From Defluviitaleaceae bacterium (lineage in GTDB: Bacteria; Bacillota; Clostridia; Lachnospirales; WRAX01), in NCBI GenBank assembly GCA_009784355.1, contig WRBU01000080.1, positions 1 through 6,109 on the forward strand: DNA of 6,109 bases. The letters are read 5' to 3'. The notes beneath the pieces were generated by a model. The model worked only from the letters and a program-made list of their open reading frames with translations. It was not told the DNA's origin and did not search any database. Positions 1-6,077 of this stretch are shown piece after piece. The position numbers and the translations under genes are program-made. Positions within the stretch are counted from its first letter, which is position 1. Every line of letters starts with the position of its first letter.

Positions 1-31
1 AAAAAATATTTATCGCAAACTTTGCATATAA

Positions 32-60
32 AAAAATCCCCAAATATAAAGGGGATTTTT
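32..60 (-). terminator. Rho-independent terminator after the membrane-protein gene
   Basis: A perfect 10-bp stem (AAAAATCCCC at 32-41 pairing with GGGGATTTTT at 51-60) encloses a 9-base loop. Read on the minus strand it lies about 28 bases past the stop codon of the 187-residue gene and continues into a T-rich run. The stem is symmetric with A and T tracts on both sides, so it could also stop a plus-strand transcript arriving from left of the window. The GC core is only four base pairs, so it may be a moderate terminator. Confidence 0.85.
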
Positions 61-88
61 GAATTATTGCAAAAATCAATGCCAAACA

Positions 89-652
89 CTATTTGGGCTT
101 ATTTTTACCTTTTTGTCTTTGTTTTTCGTCATACATTCGCTCGCTTTCTTCCAGCTCCAAAATACGATTGTTATCCGACGACAGCTGTTTTATAAACATA
201 TCTATCGCTAACAAAATTATTATACCGTATTCCATAGCAACAACGTATTGCTCAAATGTAGTGGTAGGTTCCAAATATGGGCTGTGGGTGAGCAACATTG
301 AATACAGCAGCATAAAAACATAAAACAAATATAACCCAGATTTAAAAGAAACCAAACCCGATTTTGGCAAAACTAAAAATCGTACAATCCTCGTAAAAAT
401 ATTTTTGCTTAAATACTTACGTGCAAACATGAATTTTTTGACCAGCCAATCAAAGAACAGTACAATCATTATAGCAAACAAATTGTACAAATAGGCTTCA
501 AGAACAAGACCTTGCTCTACCATCTCATACATGTATGAAAAAGTCATCCAGTAATACAAATAAGCCCAAATTGCTGCAAATAGGCCGTACAAAATAATAC
601 GACCTGTTTGCTTGGCTTTGTTCAAGACCCAATCCAAAATTCTTTTGTGCAT
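89..652 (-). CDS. Four-helix integral membrane protein of unknown function
   Basis: The gene encodes 187 residues and I do not recognise the family. Four hydrophobic segments are visible at about residues 19-41, 50-71, 105-122 and 136-154. They are rich in Tyr, Phe and Trp. Between helices 2 and 3 lies a basic stretch (KKFMFARKYLSKN at 72-84, then R and K) that would be cytoplasmic by the positive-inside rule. Both ends are also basic: the N-terminus has KAKQTGR, and the C-terminal tail (about 155-187) is highly charged and ends in KGKNKPK. That tail reads as a short amphipathic or coiled-coil helix (NNRILELEESERMYDEKQRQ). The ATG at 652 is supported by AAGGGAG at 661-667, eight bases upstream. 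It lies 42 bases after the stop of the small upstream gene, with no clear promoter of its own, so the two are probably co-transcribed. No catalytic or substrate-binding motif is evident; a small membrane partner or sensor-like protein is possible but not shown. Confidence 0.85.
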   Translation of the reverse strand: MHKRILDWVLNKAKQTGRIILYGLFAAIWAYLYYWMTFSYMYEMVEQGLVLEAYLYNLFAIMIVLFFDWLVKKFMFARKYLSKNIFTRIVRFLVLPKSGLVSFKSGLYLFYVFMLLYSMLLTHSPYLEPTTTFEQYVVAMEYGIIILLAIDMFIKQLSSDNNRILELEESERMYDEKQRQKGKNKPK

Positions 653-694
653 CTTTTATGCTCCCTTATTTAACAGGGTTTATAATAAGTCTTT

Positions 695-931
695 TTAACG
701 CTTCATAAGCGTTTTTGGCTTGGCTTTTATGTATGATAAGGTTATTTCTATATGCTTTTCTCGTGCAACTGTGTATTTGCTTTCTATATCGTTTTCGGTG
801 ATAAATCCCTTTTCTTTTGCTTCTGCAAAAGTTAGATGTGTTTCTGCAGCATCAATGGCAGATTCGCTCAGATATGCGGAATGTTCCTCTGTCCAAGCCT
901 TTATTTGTGAAACTTTTGTTCTGGTTGGCAT
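695..931 (-). CDS. Small charged helical protein of unknown function
   Basis: The gene encodes a 78-residue soluble protein (79 if the first of two adjacent ATG codons, at 934, is used). I chose the second ATG because AGGAGG at 939-944 lies seven bases from it but only four from the first. There is no signal peptide or membrane segment. The sequence is rich in Glu, Lys, Ala and Thr and is probably mostly alpha-helical: a first helix around QIKAWTEEHSAYLSES, a middle part around FAEAKEKGFITENDIESKY, and a basic C-terminus ending KAKPKTLMKR. The family was not recognised. Being first after a strong promoter and 42 bases before the membrane-protein gene, it is likely the lead gene of a two-gene operon. 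A small regulator or an adaptor for the membrane protein are both possible guesses without direct support. The near-consensus ribosome-binding site and promoter argue that it is a real expressed gene despite its size. Confidence 0.8.
   Translation of the reverse strand: MPTRTKVSQIKAWTEEHSAYLSESAIDAAETHLTFAEAKEKGFITENDIESKYTVAREKHIEITLSYIKAKPKTLMKR
697..713 (-). other. Small hairpin across the 3' end of the 78-residue gene
   Basis: A perfect 7-bp inverted repeat (AACGCTT at 697-703, AAGCGTT at 707-713, 3-base loop) covers the last codons and part of the stop codon of the small gene. On the coding strand it is followed by A residues rather than T, so it is not a conventional terminator. It could modulate mRNA stability or readthrough to the membrane-protein gene, or be chance within coding sequence. 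Confidence 0.3.
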
Positions 932-964
932 CATCCATCCTCCTCTTTATATTATTGTAGCCTC

Positions 965-993
965 ATTATACACTAAAAATTAATTTTGTGCAA
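965..993 (-). promoter_or_regulatory. Sigma-A promoter for the two-gene unit
   Basis: On the minus strand a TTGCAC -35 box (988-993) and a perfect TATAAT -10 box (965-970) are separated by exactly 17 bases. Transcription would start near 957-958, leaving a leader of about 25 bases with AGGAGG at 939-944. The -35 box sits only six bases beyond the terminator stem of the upstream permease gene, so the terminator and promoter are packed back to back. Confidence 0.85.
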
Positions 994-999
994 TAGGCA

Positions 1000-1030
1000 T
1001 CAAAAAAGCGGCTAATAGCCGCTTTTTTGA
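1000..1030 (-). terminator. Strong Rho-independent terminator after the permease gene
   Basis: The core stem AAAAAAGCGGCT (1002-1013) pairs perfectly with AGCCGCTTTTTT (1017-1028) around a 3-base loop, and two more flanking pairs extend it to 14 bp. On the minus strand the GC core (AGCGGCT) is followed by six T residues, the classical layout. It begins seven bases past the TAG stop of the permease gene. It insulates the lipoprotein-permease operon from the promoter immediately downstream. Confidence 0.93.
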
Positions 1031-1037
1031 GTTGGTG

Positions 1038-4000
1038 CTATTCCTTCGTTTGCAAAAGTTCAAGTGGGGTTTTATTATTTATTAAAAACGCACCAATGGC
1101 GGAGCCTACTATCGCACCGACAAAATACATAGCGGCAAGCGATAACGGGGTTATGTCAAGAGCTGGTACACCTATTGCGATAAGAGCTAATACACCCAAA
1201 ATAACACCAACAACAATTACAAGAATCTGCTCTATGCCAAGCGACATTTGCGTTTTCGCATTTGGTTTGCCAAGCATTCGCATTAAGGCGGCATTTCTGG
1301 CATTTTGCAGCATTATCAAAAGCGACAAGCCTATTGATAATGCAGCGGCAACACCAATAGTTATGGGGTACAAAATACGCATAAGTGCAAGGTTTTGCTC
1401 CAATGGGTCTATGACGCTGTATAGCTCACGGTCGGTCATAAACATTTCAAGAGGCATTCTACCGCCATACGACAGTTGGTTGCGAGCCAATATGCCATCC
1501 ATATGATGGCGAAGCCCGAATAATTCCCTATTTCTGGCAGGGTTAATATATCCTCTTGCTGTAAGGTACGACAAGCCGCCCATCTGTCCGCTGTCTTCTG
1601 CGTAATCTTCATCATATCCTGCAAAATGAGAAGAGCCAAATGTGTGGTAGCCCAAAGCATGTAAGTGGGTTACAAATACATTTCTTGCGTCTTCAAATCT
1701 ATTGATGGCACGATGCAACCCGTGGTCGAATATGCCTATAACTTGAACTTGCATCCATGGGTCGGATAAAAAGAGCGGCTCGGAAAGTTCTATGCCAAAT
1801 TCTGCAGCCGATTCTGCCCAGCGTCTTTGCACCAGCACAGCAAGAGGAGCAGTAGCGTCCGTAAAATCAAAATCTTCCGGTCCAAAACCATCCAAAAATT
1901 CAATTTCAATAGTTTCGCCCAGTGTCCCTATTGCGTCATCACGGTCTGTGCGTGTGTTTTCCCGTATAAAACCTTGAAGGCTGGTTACACCAACGACCAT
2001 GTCGGGTCTGTTCCATTGGAAGTTAAACTGCCTTGCAAACTCCTCTGTGCTTATTTGCCCGTAATGCCACAGAGCTTCCAAATACCATTCGTTAAAAAAT
2101 CCTGATGCTAAATAATGCATTAAAGTTGTGCTTGAAATTGGTGCATGGGCAACACCAAACCAATCCGCCCAATCTAAACGTAAGCGTACAACTTCCTCTT
2201 CATCCAAACCAAGCAACAACTCAGCTTCGACAACAGTAGTATTCCAAAGTCTTTCAATCTCATTTTCTGTAAACTCTATTGTGTGGTTAAGCCAGCCCAA
2301 AGAAACAACGAAAAACATTGCAATAACAGCAACCAAGCCTGATTTCACTGGACTTCGCATGATGTGCTTGCCTATATGCCTAAAAAAGGCAGAGCGTGCT
2401 GCATTTTTGGTTGTTTTCAGTGGTGACAAATCGAGGTCCGTGTCTTTTACCGCAAAGCCGTATACTGTCCCATCATCTGGGGCAACAGTTTTTTTCTTGC
2501 GGCGTTTTTTTGTTGCTCCGCCTTGCAACTGCTCTAAAACTGGCTTTTTAGCCATATAAAAACCAGCCGCTATCATGCCGCCAAAGCTAATTACCAAAAT
2601 AGAGCCTGCATAAATAAGCGGTTCTGCCACACTTCGGTCTAACATTTCAAATTCCACAACCCTTTGTTCTGCTCCCCAAATCATCTCGTTGACCAGCCCT
2701 GCAGCAACATCTGCGGTTATCTCTACTGTGTCTTCTACAACAAATTCTTCAAGACTGCTTAACGCATCACGGGATTGATATACCGCAAAGAACCAAGCGA
2801 ACAGCGCACCCAAAATTATTGCGGGTGTCCAAATTAAAAACACAGGTGTGAAAAGCTGACGAAGCGATTTTTTGGCTGGCGAGCCTAAAGCACGTGAAAC
2901 AGCAACTGCCTTGCGCCATTGCTTCAAATACACAAAAACCACCATAGTAAAAATCAAAACAGCCACGAAAGAGAATATAGCTAGGTTTACCAAAATAGAT
3001 GTTCGTATTGGGTCTGCTGCCGATGCGAAGTTATCAAAACCCGTTGGCATGAAGTTTACTCTAAAGCCCAATGCCCGCATTTGGTCGTCATATTGATTCA
3101 CAAATCTATCTATATCTCTTGGAGAATTTAGTGCAAAGTTGGTCATGCTTGCAAACTGCGGCGCATCATCCCACCCAAAGCCGTCTGGAATAAGCGACAG
3201 AGGGATATACATCTCTGTGTTTAAAAAGTTGTGAGGGTCAACTCCTGGTGGTGTGTTAAAATATATGCCTACAATAGTAAGCTCTATTATATGTGTTTCG
3301 ATGGCTAAAAGGTCTGTGCCGTCCTCGGTCGTCGCCCACCAGCCTTGAGGATTGGAGTGCCACCAACCCTCCATGCCGTTTGCCCAAGGTCTAATTCCCT
3401 CTTGCTCCATCCAGCTTGGTGCATTGGTGTTTTGCAATGTCAATGTCAAAGTGTCGCCTACACGAAGCCCTCGGCGGCTTGCTAAATGTATTGGAATAAC
3501 AGCCACGGGGTTTTCGGTTGCGTAGTCCTCATATGTAAGCCAACGACCGCCAGGGATGAGCCTTCCCGCAGAAAGTCGTGCCGAACGAGCGTCTTGCATA
3601 CGCGGCATGGTTTCCATGCTTTGTGTGCCTATAACAAGCATGGAGCTGAGGTTGTGATTTATAAGCTCTAATCTTGGCTCCAAACCAGCCAAAATTGCGC
3701 TATATTCTGCCGTATTTGTTGTGGACACAAACCAAGTAAGGTCTGCATCATTTTCTCTAATAAGGTTCTCGCCTTCATCATCCCATGCCATACTGTCATC
3801 ACCAGCTAATGGTAGCCAAACTCCGCTTAATCCGCCCCACGCATCGCGCACAAAGCTAGTACCCCTAAACAAATGCCTTGTATTGCCGGGACGAAGGTCA
3901 TTAAGAGGATGTAGCCCTGCATCAAAAAGTTCCGTTTCTTCCAAAGTCAAAGTTACCCATAGTGTTGCCACGCTGGACAGAGCAACTGTGTGACCTGCCG

Positions 4001-4538
4001 CATTTGTAAATTCAACACCCCTTTCACGCAAAACCATTGTGTCGCCTGAAAGCACAGTGTCAACCTCTATTTGTATCCGCAACGAACTCCAGTTAGCCTG
4101 CCTGTTCATAATCCTTGGTGCGCCCGTTGATGTTATATTTGCGTAAAAGTAGTGGTCTATTGTGCTAATAGGCAGCACACTTGCTGGATGCCAAATAGGA
4201 ACAAACGGATTTATGCTTATGCTTGACGTATTCATAACCCCATCCATAACACCTTGCACAAAAACACGCTCGTCAACCCTTGAAACCAAAGGGCTGTTCG
4301 CAAGAATTTCTGCTGCCGCTGATACGTCGTGCCCGCTCGTAACATCCTGCGGATTTATTGGCACAAGGTTGCCGATGGCGTTGTATTGCCCGTCTATGTG
4401 GTTTATCGCATCGTTTACAATAGCAAATTCTGTTACACGCGCCACCACGGCAAATGATGCCGCAAGAACAAGCACTGCCAAAAGTGCCGTACGCACGGGT
4501 TGTCGGAATACCGACTTCAAAAATACATTCAACTTCAT
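1038..4538 (-). CDS. Double FtsX-domain ABC transporter permease (MacB/FtsX family)
   Basis: A 1166-residue membrane protein built from two fused FtsX-type modules, each with one N-terminal helix, a large outer domain and three C-terminal helices. Helices lie near residues 17-40, 514-538, 565-587, 640-662, 732-750, 1055-1078, 1104-1124 and 1133-1153. The outer domains span roughly 41-513 and 751-1054. Each module has the family's cytoplasmic signature after its second helix (AVSRALGSPAKKSLRQLF near 546-563; ALMRMLGKPNAKTQ near 1084-1097) and ends in a related P-[VL]-E-x-L motif (KPVLEQLQGG; TPLELLQTKE). A basic cytoplasmic linker (KKRRKKK, 677-683) joins the halves. In this family (MacB, LolCE, FtsX, antibiotic-export permeases) such proteins couple a cytoplasmic ATPase to movements of outer domains. 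Here one chain carries both halves that are often two subunits. No Walker A/B motif occurs in it, and no ATPase gene is in the window. The ATG at 4538 has AAGGGGGAG (4547-4555) eight bases upstream, overlapping the stop of the preceding RCC1 lipoprotein gene. The substrate cannot be read from the sequence. Confidence 0.93.
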   Translation of the reverse strand: MKLNVFLKSVFRQPVRTALLAVLVLAASFAVVARVTEFAIVNDAINHIDGQYNAIGNLVPINPQDVTSGHDVSAAAEILANSPLVSRVDERVFVQGVMDGVMNTSSISINPFVPIWHPASVLPISTIDHYFYANITSTGAPRIMNRQANWSSLRIQIEVDTVLSGDTMVLRERGVEFTNAAGHTVALSSVATLWVTLTLEETELFDAGLHPLNDLRPGNTRHLFRGTSFVRDAWGGLSGVWLPLAGDDSMAWDDEGENLIRENDADLTWFVSTTNTAEYSAILAGLEPRLELINHNLSSMLVIGTQSMETMPRMQDARSARLSAGRLIPGGRWLTYEDYATENPVAVIPIHLASRRGLRVGDTLTLTLQNTNAPSWMEQEGIRPWANGMEGWWHSNPQGWWATTEDGTDLLAIETHIIELTIVGIYFNTPPGVDPHNFLNTEMYIPLSLIPDGFGWDDAPQFASMTNFALNSPRDIDRFVNQYDDQMRALGFRVNFMPTGFDNFASAADPIRTSILVNLAIFSFVAVLIFTMVVFVYLKQWRKAVAVSRALGSPAKKSLRQLFTPVFLIWTPAIILGALFAWFFAVYQSRDALSSLEEFVVEDTVEITADVAAGLVNEMIWGAEQRVVEFEMLDRSVAEPLIYAGSILVISFGGMIAAGFYMAKKPVLEQLQGGATKKRRKKKTVAPDDGTVYGFAVKDTDLDLSPLKTTKNAARSAFFRHIGKHIMRSPVKSGLVAVIAMFFVVSLGWLNHTIEFTENEIERLWNTTVVEAELLLGLDEEEVVRLRLDWADWFGVAHAPISSTTLMHYLASGFFNEWYLEALWHYGQISTEEFARQFNFQWNRPDMVVGVTSLQGFIRENTRTDRDDAIGTLGETIEIEFLDGFGPEDFDFTDATAPLAVLVQRRWAESAAEFGIELSEPLFLSDPWMQVQVIGIFDHGLHRAINRFEDARNVFVTHLHALGYHTFGSSHFAGYDEDYAEDSGQMGGLSYLTARGYINPARNRELFGLRHHMDGILARNQLSYGGRMPLEMFMTDRELYSVIDPLEQNLALMRILYPITIGVAAALSIGLSLLIMLQNARNAALMRMLGKPNAKTQMSLGIEQILVIVVGVILGVLALIAIGVPALDITPLSLAAMYFVGAIVGSAIGAFLINNKTPLELLQTKE

Positions 4539-4546
4539 GTTTGCCG

Positions 4547-4557
4547 CTCCCCCTTTA
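4547..4557 (-). promoter_or_regulatory. Permease ribosome-binding site overlapping the upstream stop codon
   Basis: On the minus strand the lipoprotein stop TAA (4555-4557) runs directly into AAGGGGGAG (4547-4555), followed after eight bases by the permease ATG. The gap between the coding regions is only 16 bases and holds no room for a promoter. Terminating ribosomes would sit on the permease start site, so the two genes are very probably co-transcribed and translationally coupled. Confidence 0.85.
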
Positions 4558-5922
4558 CCTTTGCACAGTCATCATATTTTCCATTATAACAACAGGGCTG
4601 TGATGTGATGTCGTTGTGCCGTCGCCTAGTTGACCTTGTCGGTTATCGCCCCATGCCCACAACCTGCCGTCATTGGTAACAGCCATGCTGTGGTTTACCC
4701 CAGCCACCGCTGTATTTACATTTTGCAAAACAGCAACAGGTGTATTGGCGTTTACTACATTTCCAGTACCAAGCCTGCCAAATTGGTTGTTACCCCAAGC
4801 ATATAATGTGCCATTTGCAGTTATTGCCAAATTGTGGCTATGCCCTGCTGAAATATGTATAACATTATCCATTACAAAAACAAGTTCTGAAGGCGAGTCT
4901 GCATTTGTTCCGTTGCCAAGCTGTCCACGATTGTTTCTTCCCCATGTGTAAACTCTGCCGTCTTGTGTTAAAATCATTACATGGTCTTCGCCAACGCTTA
5001 CGTCTGCTATATTTTGCATGGTTGGCAAAATCTCCGCGCTCACGGAAGTGATATTCCTCGCTCCAAAATTCCATCCTACAAAATACTCCCGAACAAACCC
5101 GCTGCTTTCAAGATGCCTATCCCAGCCATGTAGCTCACCTGCGTGATTTATCACCATTGCACCTACATTTTCATTAAAGCTAATCCTTTGTATGCCGTGC
5201 AAATACATTACGGGCACACGCTCTTGCCAATTCGGCCATTCCCTAGGGTTTACAAAACTAAAACGCATCAAGCTCCACATCGCTTGACCAAAAGCATACA
5301 TATTGCCCTCTGTCGTAATAAATGAGGCACTCGTTCCGCTGGCTGTTACCGATACAACATCATCAAAAACAAATGTTGGTATCAAACGTCCAAGGCTATC
5401 TGGTCCGTCACCTATTCCTTGATTAAATTGTCCGCCGCCCCAGCCGTACAATGCCCTATCGTTTGTTATGGCATATGCTAGGTAATTACTCGCAGCAACG
5501 GCGGATACCCCTTCCATTATAGCAGCAGGGTAATGACGGTCGCTTGTTGCGCCGTCGCCAAGCCTTCCTGAAAACCCATTGCCCCAAGAGTACAATGTGC
5601 CATCTACACCAATAGCAAAAGAACGGTTGATAGCAACGGCAATCACCGCACCACGGTCAATATCAAGCTCCATGGCCTCTGGCGGGGTAAAAGGTGCCAC
5701 CCAGTCAACACCCATGCCTGCAACATGGTTATTGTCAGGGCGTTCTTGTTGTGCCGCACCGCCGCCGTCTTGCGGAATGGGAAATGGCAGTCCGCCCCAC
5801 AGTTGGTTGCTGCCGCCTCTGTCCACGCTATCATCTTCGTAATAATTATCCGACCCGCCAATGCAAGCCGACAAAAACAGCAGTAACAATACTAAAATCA
5901 CAAAAATTCTCATTTTTTGCAA
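4555..5922 (-). CDS. RCC1-repeat beta-propeller lipoprotein
   Basis: A 455-residue exported lipoprotein. Residues 1-20 form a type II signal peptide: MQKMR, a Leu/Val-rich core, and lipobox L-S-A-C with the lipidated Cys at 20. A Gly/Pro/Gln/Asp-rich tether follows to about residue 85. The rest is seven RCC1-type repeats, at about 91-139, 140-190, 191-244, 245-306, 307-354, 355-402 and 403-451. They carry the typical pattern of H-[SN]-x-A-[IV]-T-x-[DN]-G-x-[LV]-[YW]-[AT]-W-G-x-N-x-x-G-Q-L-G-[DN]-G. Seven is the number for one closed propeller. Repeats 1, 2 and 5-7 are clear; 3 and 4 are divergent. RCC1 folds generally bind proteins; the eukaryotic RCC1 exchange activity on Ran should not be assumed here. 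The protein should be anchored on the outer face of the cytoplasmic membrane. It is first in an operon with the giant permease, which suggests a partner or ligand-presenting subunit. The start is TTG at 5922, since GGGAGG (5931-5936) is eight bases from it and 17 from the next in-frame ATG at 5913. Confidence 0.93.
   Translation of the reverse strand: MQKMRIFVILVLLLLFLSACIGGSDNYYEDDSVDRGGSNQLWGGLPFPIPQDGGGAAQQERPDNNHVAGMGVDWVAPFTPPEAMELDIDRGAVIAVAINRSFAIGVDGTLYSWGNGFSGRLGDGATSDRHYPAAIMEGVSAVAASNYLAYAITNDRALYGWGGGQFNQGIGDGPDSLGRLIPTFVFDDVVSVTASGTSASFITTEGNMYAFGQAMWSLMRFSFVNPREWPNWQERVPVMYLHGIQRISFNENVGAMVINHAGELHGWDRHLESSGFVREYFVGWNFGARNITSVSAEILPTMQNIADVSVGEDHVMILTQDGRVYTWGRNNRGQLGNGTNADSPSELVFVMDNVIHISAGHSHNLAITANGTLYAWGNNQFGRLGTGNVVNANTPVAVLQNVNTAVAGVNHSMAVTNDGRLWAWGDNRQGQLGDGTTTSHHSPVVIMENMMTVQR
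4570..5655 (-). repeat. Seven coding repeats of about 145-190 bases (RCC1 blades)
   Basis: The propeller region of the lipoprotein consists of seven consecutive repeats. Five are 48-51 residues long. The third and fourth are about 54 and 62 residues, lengthened by insertions (MWSLMRFSFVNPREWPNWQE, and a stretch after the W-D-R-H-L-E-S-S-G segment). The last three blades are the most alike, each with a W-G-x-N-x-x-G-[QR]-L-G-[DNT]-G core. DNA identity between blades is only partial, so this is an old protein repeat rather than a recent tandem duplication. Confidence 0.85.
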
Positions 5923-5930
5923 AACAAAAA

Positions 5931-5936
5931 CCTCCC
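5931..5936 (-). promoter_or_regulatory. Ribosome-binding site selecting a TTG start
   Basis: GGGAGG on the minus strand lies eight bases upstream of an in-frame TTG at 5922 and 17 bases upstream of the in-frame ATG at 5913. The spacing favours TTG, adding the residues M-Q-K before M4. Either start leaves a complete signal peptide, since the hydrophobic core begins after residue 5. Confidence 0.7.
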
Positions 5937-5947
5937 AGCAGATGCTT

Positions 5948-6003
5948 TTTGTTAATTATGCATCACTAGAAGGCTAAAAGTCAACCAATTGTTTGTTAAT
6001 TAT
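5948..6003. repeat. 12-bp direct repeat flanking the -35 box
   Basis: TTTGTTAATTAT occurs exactly twice, at 5948-5959 and 5992-6003, 44 bases apart. The first copy overlaps the -10 box of the operon promoter and the second lies just upstream of the -35 box. The position would suit a repressor or a looping regulator, but the repeat is AT-rich and its function is not shown. Confidence 0.5.
5955..5984 (-). promoter_or_regulatory. Probable sigma-A promoter of the lipoprotein-permease operon
   Basis: On the minus strand a TTGACT -35 box (5979-5984, five of six consensus bases) is followed after 18 bases by CATAAT (5955-5960, five of six). The start site would be near 5948, giving a leader of about 25 bases that ends in the GGGAGG ribosome-binding site. 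The slightly long spacer and mismatched boxes suggest a promoter of moderate strength that could depend on the upstream elements. Confidence 0.65.
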
Positions 6004-6032
6004 TGTTACGAAAAAGTTAATATTCGTAACAA
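6003..6032. promoter_or_regulatory. Inverted repeat, probable operator or activator site
   Basis: TTGTTACGAA (6003-6012) and its exact reverse complement TTCGTAACAA (6023-6032) are separated by ten bases, so the arms are 20 bases apart centre to centre, about two helical turns and on one DNA face. The centre is about 70 bases upstream of the predicted transcription start, a usual place for an activator dimer. The arms contain CG and the 10-base A/T spacer would make a poor transcript hairpin terminator, so a protein-binding site is the more natural reading. Confidence 0.6.
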
Positions 6033-6040
6033 AGATATTA

Positions 6041-6077
6041 AATTTTGTAAAAAAGTTTTTAAGAATATTACAAAATT
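6041..6077. repeat. Second 10-bp inverted repeat upstream of the operon
   Basis: AATTTTGTAA (6041-6050) and TTACAAAATT (6068-6077) are exact reverse complements separated by 17 bases. The arms share the TTAC-x-AA core with the neighbouring inverted repeat at 6003-6032. The stem is almost pure A/T, so it is unlikely to terminate transcription. It may be a weaker site for the same regulator. Confidence 0.45.

Noticed and set aside
15..25. Short inverted repeat GCAAA-C-TTTGC near the left edge
   Set aside because: A five-base stem with a one-base loop cannot form a stable hairpin and is expected by chance.
664..688. AT-rich hairpin (CTTATT/AATAAG) in the leader of the membrane-protein gene
   Set aside because: Only six weak pairs around a 13-base loop; it overlaps the ribosome-binding site but is too weak to claim as a regulatory switch.
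1027..1506. 159-codon open frame on the plus strand
   Set aside because: It lies antisense to the C-terminal part of the permease, has no ribosome-binding site of note and its translation has no domain-like character; the permease frame has clear FtsX features.
4162..4608. 148-codon open frame on the plus strand
   Set aside because: It is antisense to the start of the permease and the end of the lipoprotein, both firmly supported by motifs and start signals.
4555..5922. RCC1 lipoprotein as a guanine-nucleotide exchange factor
   Set aside because: Repeat architecture alone does not give this activity; bacterial RCC1-like proteins have no Ran partner and this one is exported.
6041..6077. Inverted repeat as a terminator of an upstream gene
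   Set aside because: The stem is nearly all A/T with a 17-base loop and is not followed by a clear T tract on either strand.
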